The notes: generated by a model from the letters alone, not told the origin. 64,000 nucleotides of DNA from Parabacteroides sp. (GCA_019417325.1 DXVO01000025.1:1-64000), one strand, 5' to 3'. Positions 1 to 10,035 are shown, counted from the first letter of the stretch. Numbers and translations: made by a program.

Positions 1-1949
1 AGGTATCCGCTTTCTACAGTTATCCAAGTTTGTTGGAAGATGAAGGTTACCTGATACTGAACGGTACCTACCAGGTAAACCTGACGGAGAAGAAAGAGGT
101 AACTTATCAGGTTCCTTTCAAGCAACAAACCGCCGATGGAGGCTCGGTTGAATTAGAAATCAACCCCAACCACAGGTATACTATCGGTATCACTAAAGCA
201 GACGGATACAACCTGAACTTTACACTGGATGTAGACGAATGGGATGAAGGCGGCAGCCTGGACGAGTACGACCCGAATGCAGGAACTAACGGCTCTGGTA
301 CTACCGTTACTATTTCTGATGCTTTGAAGGATAAGATAAGTTATAACGCTACTACCCGTATTGTAACAATGAATACATTGAATGCCGGGGATGGCTTTAC
401 AGTTGAAGTGGGAACCGGAAGTGAACCCAAATTGCAGAAAACATACTCAGGCAGTGTGGCAGCCCAGCAATACGACTGGCTGGAAGTAAGCGCAGCGACC
501 CCTGTTACCAAAGCTGCCGTCTCCGGTTATCAGTATGCAGTATCGGTTAAAGCCGGTTATGATAAGGATGAATATCCAAAAGCCGTCCTGCGTTTTATAA
601 ACAGCATGAGCGGTGAAGAAAACACGGTGATAGTAGAACCCAGCGGAGCCCCCAGCCTGAGCTCTCCTGCTGCTGTAACCCTCCATGCCAATGCGGATAA
701 TACTATCCCGACACTAACAATCACTGGCAAAAGTATCGGTGGTTCCACCATAGAGGGTCCTGAGTGGCTGACTTATAAAACAACAAGCTCAGATAAAACC
801 GACTTTTCTTATGCCATCGAACTGAATCCCTCTAAAGCGAACTTCCCCGATGCATTGCCTTCTGCACAAACCATCACGATAAAGAACAAGACGGATGCAA
901 GTAAAACTTCTGAAGTAACGGTTAGCTTTACCGAGGCGGATGCATGGTTGGTGGAAGACCTTGCAAATTTTGATGAAAAGACATCGGACGGATACCGTGT
1001 GGGAACAAGTGGTAAAACGATGACAGTATCCTTTTACGGAATGTTTGCCGCCCCTGAATTATCAGCATCTTACGATGACACTTATTGTTCCTCAAAGAAC
1101 GATGGTGATACCTGGCTAAACAATTCCAAACTGTTAAAAACAGAGGTTGTTAATAACCGTCGCAAATATACTTACCATATAGAAGTGGCGGAATCAAGTG
1201 GAACGGATGCAGCATACCAGCTTCATAAGGCAACCATGAATATCACACATAATGGGAATACTGTTAAATCTTATACTCTCTGGCGTGGTGCTTCTTATGT
1301 GGGTTATCCGATGGGGAGTGCCAGTGCTTCTCTCTATTATACCGCAATAAGGAAAGGTTCTTATTATTGGGCTCCCGTCAATTGCGGTGCAACCCGCATG
1401 GCTCAGGCTGACGACGGAAAAAGTCCCGGAAAAGTAGAAGGAATTGGTAATCTCTATCAGTGGGGACGTTATGATTATACCAACCATGGTGGTCCTACCG
1501 CTTCCGGTCCTACAGGTAATTCCAAACCTAACAACCATATTTTTTATAAAGCACCTAACAGCCCTAACAACTGGTTCAACAGTCAAAATAATAGTCTATG
1601 GAACAATAGTAGCAAAGGGACAAACGACCCCTGCCCGGCAGGATACCGTGTACCTACTATCGATGAATTAAAATCTATCGGGAATGCGACCACTTGGGAT
1701 GGAGCTGGTGGTTTATTCAAAGTAAATGCAGAGAGTGGCTACCCCCAGCTCATTTTGCCTGCCGCAGGCTTTCGAGGCGGCGGTAGTGATCTCTCCAACG
1801 TTCAAGGTTCCCATGGTCTCTACTGGTCATCATCAGTTCCGTCCGATGGTAGCACGGGCGCCTATGGCATAGACATCAGTAGTGCTCCGTTGAAGCAATA
1901 CACGGGCTACAGGGCAGACGGTTTTTCCGTTCGGTGTATCCAAGAATAA
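1..1949 (+). CDS. FISUMP-domain surface protein, 5' end outside window
   Basis: The reading frame is open from the first bases, so the N-terminus, including any lipoprotein signal, lies upstream; the TTG at 30 is not a convincing start. About 645 residues are visible. The N-terminal two thirds are beta-rich, Thr/Ser/Asn-rich repeats like those of Bacteroidales fimbrial and adhesin proteins. The last ~200 residues match the FISUMP (Fibrobacter succinogenes major paralogous) domain: GNLYQWGRYDY, then DPCPAGYRVPTIDEL, LPAAGFRGGG, GLYWSSS and the closing SVRCIQE. Proteins of this build are usually exported lipoproteins, often fimbrial tip or accessory subunits. A fimbrial role is inference, since the neighbouring genes upstream are not visible. 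Transcription ends at the palindrome at 2128. Confidence 0.75.
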   Translation, partial: VSAFYSYPSLLEDEGYLILNGTYQVNLTEKKEVTYQVPFKQQTADGGSVELEINPNHRYTIGITKADGYNLNFTLDVDEWDEGGSLDEYDPNAGTNGSGTTVTISDALKDKISYNATTRIVTMNTLNAGDGFTVEVGTGSEPKLQKTYSGSVAAQQYDWLEVSAATPVTKAAVSGYQYAVSVKAGYDKDEYPKAVLRFINSMSGEENTVIVEPSGAPSLSSPAAVTLHANADNTIPTLTITGKSIGGSTIEGPEWLTYKTTSSDKTDFSYAIELNPSKANFPDALPSAQTITIKNKTDASKTSEVTVSFTEADAWLVEDLANFDEKTSDGYRVGTSGKTMTVSFYGMFAAPELSASYDDTYCSSKNDGDTWLNNSKLLKTEVVNNRRKYTYHIEVAESSGTDAAYQLHKATMNITHNGNTVKSYTLWRGASYVGYPMGSASASLYYTAIRKGSYYWAPVNCGATRMAQADDGKSPGKVEGIGNLYQWGRYDYTNHGGPTASGPTGNSKPNNHIFYKAPNSPNNWFNSQNNSLWNNSSKGTNDPCPAGYRVPTIDELKSIGNATTWDGAGGLFKVNAESGYPQLILPAAGFRGGGSDLSNVQGSHGLYWSSSVPSDGSTGAYGIDISSAPLKQYTGYRADGFSVRCIQE

Positions 1950-2127
1950 AAAAGCTCGGTAAATTAGCTAAGCCTGCTCTTCAATTGCCGACCACATTCG
2001 ATTTATCTGATTTACCTATCCGGAGGTGTTCAATAGCAGGATGCAGTGCTGTAAAACCCATTCGCACACCAGCGGAAGCTTCAAACAGTACTGTATCCTA
2101 TTTTCGCTCGCCAGCGGAGCTGTAATC

Positions 2128-2159
2128 AGTTGACAATTGGCATATGCCAATTGTCAACT
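2128..2159. terminator. 32-bp perfect palindrome between convergent genes
   Basis: Two 16-base arms (AGTTGACAATTGGCAT and its exact complement) meet with no spacer between the FISUMP gene and the arginase gene, which converge here. As RNA this folds from either strand. The following T-tract is weak on both sides (TCTTCT on plus), so a bidirectional terminator is the likeliest role but not proven. The preceding 178 bp hold no convincing gene. Confidence 0.6.
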
Positions 2160-2162
2160 CTT

Positions 2163-3059
2163 CTATAGTCTTTCCGTTATGTAATCGATAATATCCAGAC
2201 AGAGATTGGTGGTTTGGTCGTTCACATCTAATTCAGGATTCAGTTCCACCAGATCCATCGATTTTATAAGATTGGTTGCAAGAATATGGTCTACAAAGTC
2301 TTTAAACTCGTCCGGCATCAACCCTTCGCAGACTCTTGTTCCGGTACCGGGCGCAAAGCGGGGGTCTATGCTATCCACGTCGATACTGAAATGGACATTC
2401 CGGATTTTACGCTCTTTCAGTTTCCGTTTAATGTCTTCGGCAACAAATGCGATACCTTTCAAACGGATGGTGTCCATTGTATATACACTGAGTTGTTCCC
2501 TATGAATCAGTTCCAGCTCGCCTTCATCCAAACTACGGGTGCCGACTAAAAACACATTCTGGGGATTTACTTTATTTCCGGGAGCATATACATTTACCAG
2601 CTCTTCGCTGCCCATTCCCATTAAAGCACTAAGAGGCATCCCGTGTACATTTCCGCTTGGGGAAGTCTCGCTGGTATTAATGTCGCCATGTGCATCCAAC
2701 CAGATAATGCCAAAATCATCAAAACATTTCCCCACACCGGAAGCGCTTCCCAACCCAAGGGAATGGTCGCCTCCGACAATCAAGGGGAAAGCTCCTCCGC
2801 GCAGCGTATCGTAAACCAGTTCGGCAAGATTATTATTTACCTCGACAATGGCATCCAGATATTTCATACTTTTGCTACGCGCAAACTTATCGGTTTCCGA
2901 TACGGACGGTACATACAAATTCCCCAAATCGAAAGCACGATGACCGTGGCTTCGTATCAATTGCATTAAACCCCGTTCGCGAAGATGGTTCGGGGCACGC
3001 TCCACGCCTTCACGGTCGCATCCTAAATTAAGAGGTACACCTATTACGTTTATTTTCAT
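2163..3059 (-). CDS. rocF: arginase
   Basis: Predicted cytoplasmic manganese enzyme that hydrolyses arginine to ornithine and urea. The 298 residues carry the ureohydrolase metal motifs in order: GGDHS (H99), DAHGDINT (D122, H124, D126) and SIDVDSIDP (D227, D229). The SPSGNVHGMPL segment, with Asn and His after the second motif, is typical of arginase rather than agmatinase or formiminoglutamase. It follows rocD by 38 bp on the same strand, so arginine to ornithine to glutamate semialdehyde is a two-gene pathway here. No transporter is adjacent. Start is the first ATG. Family assignment is firm; preference for arginine over agmatine rests on motif and neighbour. Confidence 0.88.
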   Translation of the reverse strand: MKINVIGVPLNLGCDREGVERAPNHLRERGLMQLIRSHGHRAFDLGNLYVPSVSETDKFARSKSMKYLDAIVEVNNNLAELVYDTLRGGAFPLIVGGDHSLGLGSASGVGKCFDDFGIIWLDAHGDINTSETSPSGNVHGMPLSALMGMGSEELVNVYAPGNKVNPQNVFLVGTRSLDEGELELIHREQLSVYTMDTIRLKGIAFVAEDIKRKLKERKIRNVHFSIDVDSIDPRFAPGTGTRVCEGLMPDEFKDFVDHILATNLIKSMDLVELNPELDVNDQTTNLCLDIIDYITERL

Positions 3060-3097
3060 ACATTATTCAGGTTATTTATGTTTCCATTTGCCACAAA

Positions 3098-4306
3098 CTA
3101 AAATTTCGCAAACGTATCCCGTATAATACCTATAGCCTCCATCATCTGGTCGCGTGTGATAACCAACGGAGGGGTAAAACGTATGATATGATCGTGCGTA
3201 GGTTTGGCTATCAGCCCGTTTTCTTTCAGGGCAAGACAGATATCCCAGGCAACTTTTCCATCACGGGGCTCTGTTACCACAGCATTCAACAGACCTTTGC
3301 CTCTTACATTCTTTATCATCGGATTATCAATCTTCCTCATTTCTTCCCGGAAAAGATGTCCCATCTCATAGGCATTTTCGGATAGATGCTCATCGCGGAC
3401 TACTTCAAGAGCAGCAATAGCAACACGTGCGGCTAATGGATTTCCTCCATAAGTCGAGCCATGCTCGCCGGGAGCGATTGTCAACATAATATCATCGTCT
3501 GCCAGTACCGCAGAGACAGGGCTTACCCCTCCGGAAAGCGCTTTCCCCAAAATCAGTATATCCGGATGTACATTTTCATAATCACAAGCCAACAACTTTC
3601 CGGTACGCCCGATTCCCGTCTGTATCTCATCGGCAATAAAAAGGACATTCTGTTTTCTGCAAAGCTCATAGCAGGTACGGAGATAACCGTCGTCCGGAAC
3701 AACAACTCCGGCTTCCCCCTGAATAGGTTCGAGCAGGAACCCTACAACGTCAGGGTCTTGCAAAGCCGTTTCCAGCTCTTTGATATTATTATACTGTACT
3801 TTGATAAACCCAGGGGTATAAGGTCCGAAATCGGCATATGAACTCGGGTCTGTACTCATAGAAATAATAGTTATGGTACGCCCGTGGAAGTTTTCACTGC
3901 ATACAATAATTTTTGCTTTCTCTGTGGCTATCCCCTTTTTACGATAGCCCCAGCGACGTGCCAGTTTCAAAGCTGTCTCCACCGCTTCCGCCCCGGTATT
4001 CATCGGCAACAATTTGTCGTAACCAAAGAATTTGCAGGCAAATTCCATGTATTCGCCCAACACATCTGCATGGAAAGCGCGGGACACCAATGTTAGTTTT
4101 TGAGCTTGCTCCATCAATGCTTCAATAATTTTAGGGTGGCAATGTCCCTGGCTCAAGGCAGAATAACCGGACAGGAAGTCAAAATAACGTTTACCTTCCA
4201 CATCCCATACATAAACGCCTTCTCCTCTCTCGAGCACAACAGGCAGGGGATGATAGTTATGTGCTCCAAATTTCTCCTCACGAGTAATGTAATCTTCGGG
4301 TTTCAT
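3098..4306 (-). CDS. rocD: ornithine--oxo-acid aminotransferase
   Basis: PLP-dependent class III aminotransferase, 402 residues, the usual length for ornithine aminotransferase. It moves the delta-amino group of ornithine to 2-oxoglutarate, giving glutamate-5-semialdehyde. Visible signatures: the N-terminal YITREEKFGAHNYHPLPVV block characteristic of ornithine aminotransferases, the cofactor segment NTGAEAVETALKLAR, the aspartate in IADEIQTGIGRTG (D226), and the Schiff-base lysine in LGKALSGG (K255). First gene of a two-gene operon with arginase. A TACCTTTG promoter element lies about 60 bp upstream. An acetylornithine aminotransferase is the main alternative, but the arginase partner and the N-terminal block argue against it. 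Confidence 0.9.
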   Translation of the reverse strand: MKPEDYITREEKFGAHNYHPLPVVLERGEGVYVWDVEGKRYFDFLSGYSALSQGHCHPKIIEALMEQAQKLTLVSRAFHADVLGEYMEFACKFFGYDKLLPMNTGAEAVETALKLARRWGYRKKGIATEKAKIIVCSENFHGRTITIISMSTDPSSYADFGPYTPGFIKVQYNNIKELETALQDPDVVGFLLEPIQGEAGVVVPDDGYLRTCYELCRKQNVLFIADEIQTGIGRTGKLLACDYENVHPDILILGKALSGGVSPVSAVLADDDIMLTIAPGEHGSTYGGNPLAARVAIAALEVVRDEHLSENAYEMGHLFREEMRKIDNPMIKNVRGKGLLNAVVTEPRDGKVAWDICLALKENGLIAKPTHDHIIRFTPPLVITRDQMMEAIGIIRDTFAKF

Positions 4307-4364
4307 ACGCTATGATGTTTAAAATATTTTGGCATATTGTAAGCAACCTGTATTGCTATTGCTT

Positions 4365-4372
4365 CAAAGGTA
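4365..4372 (-). promoter_or_regulatory. -7 box TACCTTTG for rocD-rocF
   Basis: Minus-strand match to the Bacteroides -7 consensus TAnnTTTG, leaving a leader of about 50-60 nt before the rocD ATG. No TTTG was found at the expected 19-21 bp upstream, so this rests on one element. Confidence 0.4.
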
Positions 4373-4444
4373 GAAATTTAGCTAACACTATGTCATCCGG
4401 CAAACCATGTTAAGAAACATACGTCAAGCAAAGGAGGCCTAAAA

Positions 4445-4478
4445 ACAAGAGGGATGACCCGGCAGTCATCCCTCTTTT
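4445..4478 (-). terminator. intrinsic terminator after the MFS gene
   Basis: A perfect 12-bp stem (AAGAGGGATGAC with GTCATCCCTCTT, loop of 6) lies between the MFS gene and rocD. It is flanked by A-rich sequence on the left and TTTT on the right, so it can act on minus-strand transcripts leaving the MFS gene and also in the other direction. Confidence 0.75.
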
Positions 4479-4549
4479 CCTTCTTCCTCTAAAAAACAAA
4501 TAGTGTGTTGTATAGTGGCATGAGAATTAAAGGTAAATTGATAATTAGA

Positions 4550-5782
4550 TTAGTTATCAATCTTTAATGATACCGGTTTAAAAGCGAAAACAAATAGGAT
4601 TAATATAATAAATGTACATATAGACGATATAATAAACAGAACCGGCCAGTCGCATTTGCCATCTACTCTGAACAAGCCGATTAACCAGCCATTCCACAGC
4701 GTACCGATCAGGAAGCCTACCCCCCAGACCAGGAAGAAAAGTAAACCTTGTGCCTGTGCCTTCATTTCTCTCGGAGCTACATTATCGGTATAAACCTGAC
4801 CGCCCACATAAAACAGTCCGAAAATCAATCCATGAACGACAATACCGATATAATAAAACCATTGCATATCGGTTTCCGCTCCAAAATAAAAACAGATATA
4901 ACGTACCAGCAAAGCCAAAATACCGAATATCAATGTTTTCTTAATCCCGGACTTTACTAAAATGGTTGTTGTAATAACCAGGAAAAACATTTCTGCCAAC
5001 TGACCGAAATTCATGGTCACCGTAATGTTCCGGACCTGTTCGTCCGCCAAAATCATCGAACCATATACATGATAAAGGGTAAACGGTATGATTGAAAGAA
5101 ATGTAAGTATCATAAAGTTCCTGTAATTCTTATCTTTTAAAAGAGAGAATGCGCTAAAACCCGTAATGTCCATTACTGAAATCTTTGCTGTTTTATCAAC
5201 TACAGGAGGAGTATGTGGCAGTTTAAGGTTCAGGATAGCAGCAACAAAACAAACTCCGGCACCGCAATACATCGGCAAATTAGTATCGTCGAAAGCAGGC
5301 AATCCCATCACATGGATGGCAACAATGCTGAATATACCCGAAGCCACCCAACCTACGGAACCGAACATACGGATACGGGGAAACTGCTCGGATGGTGTAT
5401 GGCTCATTGCTATCGTACTGGTAAGGCTTTGTGTCGGCATATGGCAAAGCAAGGCCATCACTACAAAAAACATCAAAGGGGGAAATGTTGTCTGCTGGGC
5501 AGCAAACAGTAAAAACACACCTGTCAATAGGTTTAATACCGCTAATACTTTCTCCGCTGCAAAATAACGGTCGGCTATCGCACCGATAAAAGAAGAAGCC
5601 ATCGCTCCTATTGCCATTGCACTCAGCACAAGTGAAACCTGGTAAACCTCCAACTTAAGCGTATGTGAAAGGTAAGCAGCCAACGGTACCCACCATACAG
5701 CACTCAGCATATATTGCATAAACATCATTATGCATAGCTGCGCTTTTGTTCCAAATGCTTGTGTCGAATGCTGTGTGTTCAT
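4550..5782 (-). CDS. MFS transporter, nucleoside:H+ symporter type
   Basis: A 410-residue integral membrane protein with about twelve hydrophobic segments, matching the NupG/XapB-type nucleoside:H+ symporter branch of the major facilitator superfamily. Marks include the N-terminal MMFMQYMLSAVWWVPLAAYL segment, a short-loop GAIADRYF after helix 2, and the second-half segment GLIFGLFYVGGQVYTDN. Likely moves nucleosides across the inner membrane; the substrate is inference from family. It is divergent from the hybrid sensor gene at 6009, sharing a 226-bp promoter region, which suggests the sensor controls it. A perfect hairpin terminator follows the gene. No nucleosidase or kinase gene is beside it. 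Confidence 0.8.
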   Translation of the reverse strand: MNTQHSTQAFGTKAQLCIMMFMQYMLSAVWWVPLAAYLSHTLKLEVYQVSLVLSAMAIGAMASSFIGAIADRYFAAEKVLAVLNLLTGVFLLFAAQQTTFPPLMFFVVMALLCHMPTQSLTSTIAMSHTPSEQFPRIRMFGSVGWVASGIFSIVAIHVMGLPAFDDTNLPMYCGAGVCFVAAILNLKLPHTPPVVDKTAKISVMDITGFSAFSLLKDKNYRNFMILTFLSIIPFTLYHVYGSMILADEQVRNITVTMNFGQLAEMFFLVITTTILVKSGIKKTLIFGILALLVRYICFYFGAETDMQWFYYIGIVVHGLIFGLFYVGGQVYTDNVAPREMKAQAQGLLFFLVWGVGFLIGTLWNGWLIGLFRVDGKCDWPVLFIISSICTFIILILFVFAFKPVSLKIDN

Positions 5783-5828
5783 AATAAAATAGAATAAAGG
5801 TTGTTTCGTTAATCGTTTTTTGTATTGG

Positions 5829-5836
5829 CAAAAATA
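5829..5836 (-). promoter_or_regulatory. -7 box TATTTTTG for the MFS gene
   Basis: Exact TAnnTTTG match on the minus strand, leaving a leader of about 40 nt before the MFS start. A matching -33 element was not obvious. Confidence 0.4.
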
Positions 5837-5970
5837 GAAGATTGCATTTCATATCTCTGTGCGACCCTGTTGCATACTTTCTTGTATTCGTCTCATTCTG
5901 AATATCTCATACCGCTATTGAAACAATTTATCAAATCCATGATACGATAAATGAAAATCCGTAATACAAA

Positions 5971-5999
5971 TTTGAGTATCTTTCGCACTCAAAAGTGAG
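5971..5999. promoter_or_regulatory. overlapping short dyads just before the hybrid sensor gene
   Basis: TTTGAGT at 5971 pairs with ACTCAAA at 5987, while CACTC at 5986 can instead pair with GTGAG at 5995. The two pairings exclude each other and end about 10 bp before the start codon at 6009. This could be an operator or a leader fold; nothing more can be said from sequence. Confidence 0.3.
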
Positions 6000-6008
6000 T
6001 TTATACCT

Positions 6009-9000
6009 ATGAAACACCTAAAGTTAATCTTATCTGTTTTCTTTCTATTTTGTCTCACCCGGATAGCTGCCGATGACAGTAATTACCTTTTCCGCCATTA
6101 TCAGGTGGAAAACGGGCTTAGCGATAATATGGTAACAAGTTGCGTACAAGATAAGAATGGCTATATATGGATTGGGACACGCGACGGTCTGAACCGTTTC
6201 GATGGCTACACCTTTAAGGTATTCCGCAATGATCCGGATGAAGTCGAAACCCTGGGCAGTAACTGGATCACCCAGCTTGTTTGCGACCGGAACGGAGATT
6301 TATGGATAGGGACTTTATCCGGACTTTACCGGTATGATGAGGAAAAAGAAACATTCCACCATCTTTCCGTCACGGCTGACAAACGGATCGATGTATTTGG
6401 CTTCGATGCCAATAACAAACTATGGATACTAATGGATGGATATCTGTTGAGATATAATACGGAAGACAACTTATTCCAGATATTTTCCGCCAAAGAAAAT
6501 GCCAGCTACACTTCTTTCTGTATTACGGATAATAATATATGGATAGGGGATTCCAACGGGCAACTTTCCCTATTGAACCAGGAAGACGGGACAACCGAGA
6601 TTTATAATCTGTTTGCCCATACCGGCTCAGAAAATCCCAAGAAGCTTTTCATGCTCTACCCATCTTCCTCTACTAAACATATTTATGTGGCTTACGAACA
6701 TGATGATGTAAAAATATTCAACACTGCAACACGTACTTACCAGGATTTGAATATCCAGGTACAAAACCAATTGACCATCCTGATTAACAGTTTCCAGGAA
6801 AAAGATGAAAACGAATTATGGATTGGTACAGACTCCGGCTTATTCATTTACAGGCTGGACAATGGTGAGTGTACGCGCATCCGGCAGGATCCTCTGGATC
6901 CTTATGCACTTTCAAGCCATTTTATCTCCGCGTTCTACAGGGATAGGGAAAACGGTATTTGGATTTGCTTTCACCAGAATGGCGTAAATTATTATTCCCC
7001 TTTCCGCCCTTTCCATGTCTATTATCCCTGGGACAATCAACATACTTTAAAAGGAGAGGTAATACGGGATATTTGTACGGATATTTACAATAATATCTGG
7101 GTTGGAACCGAAGATGCCGGCATCAACTGCCTGGAAAAGAAAACCGGGACATTCACCAATTACCAACCGGTTCCCGGAGAAAGGGGATTATCCCATACCA
7201 ATATCAGGGGACTGGCTTCATCCGGAGACAACCTGTGGATAGGGCATGTGATTCATGGTATCGACCTGATGGATCTAAAAACGCGCAAGATTATCAAGAA
7301 CTACAAATTACTGAAAGATTCGACAACGGTAAAAAACAGCAGTGTCCGCTGTATTAAAGTATTACAGGAAGGACAAATCTATGTAGGTACTGACGACGGT
7401 GTTTATAAATATGACTTTCTGAACGACCGGTTTCTGTATGCTCCGCAATTTCCTGCACTTTCCATCAACAGCATTTATGAAGATCGCCTCGGGCGTATCT
7501 GGGTAGGGATGTTCAACCGCAGTTTCTACTATAATCCGATAAGTAATACAGGAATGTATCTGCCTTACGACAAACTGAACACCCAGCGCCATAACTTCGT
7601 AAACGACATTTGCGAAGATAAGGAAGGGAACATGTGGTTTGCCACCGTAGAAGGTATCATCAGATATGACTTCCAGACCGGAGAATCTATCCATTATACG
7701 GTAAAGAACGGTATGCCAAGTAACGTTGCTTTCCGTATCCTACCGGATGAAAATGGTCTATTATGGATCAGCACGGCAAACGGTTTGGTCAGCCTGGACA
7801 CATATACGGAAAAAATTAATACATATACGGAAACACATGGCTTAATCACACGCCAGTTTAATGATAATTCTGCATTCAAAGACCAGGACGGCAATTTTTA
7901 TTTCGGTACGGTAAAAGGTTTTATTCATTTCAAGCCATCCGAAGTAAAACCTGTAGCCGAACAGATGGATGTATATCTCGGAACACTCGAAATACAGAAC
8001 AAGGAAGGGAAAAAACAGATATTGAATAGTTCGGCACATTCACCGATTAAGAAAATCGTACTCGACCATCAGGAGTCTACTTTCAGTATTAACTTTTCCG
8101 CCCTGAATTTTATAGCTCCAGGCTCTATACGGTATGCGTACAGGATGGGAAATATGGACAAAGAGTGGATACCTATCGGCGAACGTAATACGGTTTATTT
8201 TACAGAACTTCATCCTGGCGATTATATTTTTGAAGTAAGGGCCGCCAATCTTGCCAATAACTGGAGCGATACATCCACCCGTTTATATATAACGGTATTA
8301 CCTCCCTGGTGGGCTTCGCAAACAGCATATTTCATCTATATACTTATTATCCTTGCGATTGTAACCGGCTCACTCTATTCCTGGCGGAGAAAAACAAAGC
8401 GAACGATGGCTTACAACATGCAATTATTCGAAGACCAGAAAGAAAAAGAACTATATCAGGCAAAAATAGACTTCTTTATCAATATCGCGCACGAAATCCG
8501 TACTCCACTTACATTGATAAAAAGTCCGCTCGAACGTTTGCTTAAATCAAACAACATTGGGGAAAAGGAAAATAACTCTCTACTGCTGATGGATAAGAAT
8601 GTATCCAGGCTTTTGTCTCTGGTAAACCAGTTGCTGGATTTCAGAAAAACAGAAATAGAAGGATACCGGCTTAGTTTTGTCCGTACGGAAATAGTTACCT
8701 TACTTACGGAAACAGCCAAACGTTTCCAGGAGCTTGCCACGGAAAAGAATTTATTGCTGAATCTGGACTTGCCGATGCAGGAACTCTATGTTTTTGTGGA
8801 CAGGGAAGCTGTTACCAAAATATTCAGTAACCTGTTTTCCAATGCAATCAAATATGCAACAAGCAGTATCATCATTCGTTTGCAACTATCACCGGACTAT
8901 GAAACTTTTACTATTGACTTTATCAATGATGGAAAACCTATTCCGGAAGAGCTTAAGGATAAAATATTCGAACCTTTCTACCGTATAGCCGGTTCGGAAA

Positions 9001-9974
9001 GCAAGCCGGGAACAGGTTTAGGTTTGCCGATGGCACGCTCTCTGACTGAAATGCATCATGGAACACTGCAACTTACACGGTTTGAAGATGGCTCCACCAT
9101 GACGATGTTCCGTATCACCCTTCCCGTCAAACTACCGGAATCCATCCAACCAACCACAGAAGAAGAACAGCCACAGGAAAGTACGCCGAAGGAAGTAACC
9201 TATATCCACAAAGAATCCCGTCCTACTGTCCTTGTCGTCGAGGATAACAGAGAGATGAGTGCTTTCATCGCCGAAGAAATTAATACATTATATAATGTAC
9301 AGATTGCCAATAATGGTGCCGAGGCTGTTGCCTTGCTGAAAGAGCATAGTTTTCAGCTAATTATCAGTGATGTAATGATGCCTGTAATGGATGGTTTCGC
9401 TTTACTGAAAGAGGTAAGAACGGATTTGGAATTCAGCCATATACCGATTATCCTGTTAACAGCAAAGAACACGATGCAATCTCGCCTCGAGGGGCTGGAG
9501 CTAGGAGCCGATGCCTATATAGAAAAACCATTCTCTACCAGCCTGCTGATGGCACAGGTTTCCAACCTGCTCTCTAACCGCGACAATATCCGGAAATTCT
9601 ACTTCAAATCACCGATTGCCAATATGAAATCGATGGCATATACAAAGGCGGATGAAAGTTTCCTGGAAAAATTGAATCAGATTATTAATGACAACATCAG
9701 TAATACGGCACTTGATGTCAACATGATAGCCGATATGATGCACCTGAGCCGCCCTACCCTGTACCGGAAGATACGTGCAATCTCAGACCTGACGCCTAAC
9801 GACCTGATTAAAATCAGCCGCCTAAAAAAAGCGGCAGAGTTGTTAATCCAGGGGAATATGAAAATTTATGAGATATCGGAAGCCGTAGGTTTCAGTTCGC
9901 AGTCTTATTTCTGGTCGGCTTTCATCAAGCAATTTGGGGTTAGTCCTTCCAAATATGCGAAAGAGAATAAATAA
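6009..9974 (+). CDS. hybrid two-component system sensor kinase/AraC-type regulator
   Basis: A 1321-residue one-protein signalling system (HTCS). Order: signal peptide (1-21); periplasmic two-component propeller repeats (about 25-640, many WIGT.DGL.R blocks); Y_Y_Y domain (about 690-765); transmembrane helix (about 775-795, after PPWWASQTAYF); HisKA with phospho-acceptor H828 in INIAHEIRTPLTLI; HATPase with GTGLGLPMA; receiver with acceptor D1121 in ISDVMMPVMDGF; C-terminal AraC HTH (about 1215-1318). All key residues are present. HTCSs bind a small ligand in the periplasm and activate adjacent genes. Unusually, no SusC/SusD pair is adjacent; the only near partner is the divergent nucleoside-type MFS gene. 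A clear hairpin terminator follows. Confidence 0.95.
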   Translation: MKHLKLILSVFFLFCLTRIAADDSNYLFRHYQVENGLSDNMVTSCVQDKNGYIWIGTRDGLNRFDGYTFKVFRNDPDEVETLGSNWITQLVCDRNGDLWIGTLSGLYRYDEEKETFHHLSVTADKRIDVFGFDANNKLWILMDGYLLRYNTEDNLFQIFSAKENASYTSFCITDNNIWIGDSNGQLSLLNQEDGTTEIYNLFAHTGSENPKKLFMLYPSSSTKHIYVAYEHDDVKIFNTATRTYQDLNIQVQNQLTILINSFQEKDENELWIGTDSGLFIYRLDNGECTRIRQDPLDPYALSSHFISAFYRDRENGIWICFHQNGVNYYSPFRPFHVYYPWDNQHTLKGEVIRDICTDIYNNIWVGTEDAGINCLEKKTGTFTNYQPVPGERGLSHTNIRGLASSGDNLWIGHVIHGIDLMDLKTRKIIKNYKLLKDSTTVKNSSVRCIKVLQEGQIYVGTDDGVYKYDFLNDRFLYAPQFPALSINSIYEDRLGRIWVGMFNRSFYYNPISNTGMYLPYDKLNTQRHNFVNDICEDKEGNMWFATVEGIIRYDFQTGESIHYTVKNGMPSNVAFRILPDENGLLWISTANGLVSLDTYTEKINTYTETHGLITRQFNDNSAFKDQDGNFYFGTVKGFIHFKPSEVKPVAEQMDVYLGTLEIQNKEGKKQILNSSAHSPIKKIVLDHQESTFSINFSALNFIAPGSIRYAYRMGNMDKEWIPIGERNTVYFTELHPGDYIFEVRAANLANNWSDTSTRLYITVLPPWWASQTAYFIYILIILAIVTGSLYSWRRKTKRTMAYNMQLFEDQKEKELYQAKIDFFINIAHEIRTPLTLIKSPLERLLKSNNIGEKENNSLLLMDKNVSRLLSLVNQLLDFRKTEIEGYRLSFVRTEIVTLLTETAKRFQELATEKNLLLNLDLPMQELYVFVDREAVTKIFSNLFSNAIKYATSSIIIRLQLSPDYETFTIDFINDGKPIPEELKDKIFEPFYRIAGSESKPGTGLGLPMARSLTEMHHGTLQLTRFEDGSTMTMFRITLPVKLPESIQPTTEEEQPQESTPKEVTYIHKESRPTVLVVEDNREMSAFIAEEINTLYNVQIANNGAEAVALLKEHSFQLIISDVMMPVMDGFALLKEVRTDLEFSHIPIILLTAKNTMQSRLEGLELGADAYIEKPFSTSLLMAQVSNLLSNRDNIRKFYFKSPIANMKSMAYTKADESFLEKLNQIINDNISNTALDVNMIADMMHLSRPTLYRKIRAISDLTPNDLIKISRLKKAAELLIQGNMKIYEISEAVGFSSQSYFWSAFIKQFGVSPSKYAKENK

Positions 9975-9976
9975 TA

Positions 9977-10010
9977 AAAGCCGCCCTGGCATGTACCGGA
10001 GCGGCTTTCA
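9977..10010. terminator. terminator between hybrid sensor and acyltransferase genes
   Basis: An 8-bp stem AAAGCCGC/GCGGCTTT with a 16-nt loop starts 2 bp after the sensor stop codon. The acyltransferase gene converges from the right, so it may serve both. Confidence 0.65.
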
Positions 10011-10035
10011 TATATAATAGAACAATCAATTCTTA

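Noticed and set aside
1934..2125. 63-codon frame overlapping the end of the FISUMP gene
   Set aside because: No recognisable composition or motif, begins within the real gene's last codons and ends in the palindrome region; likely chance.
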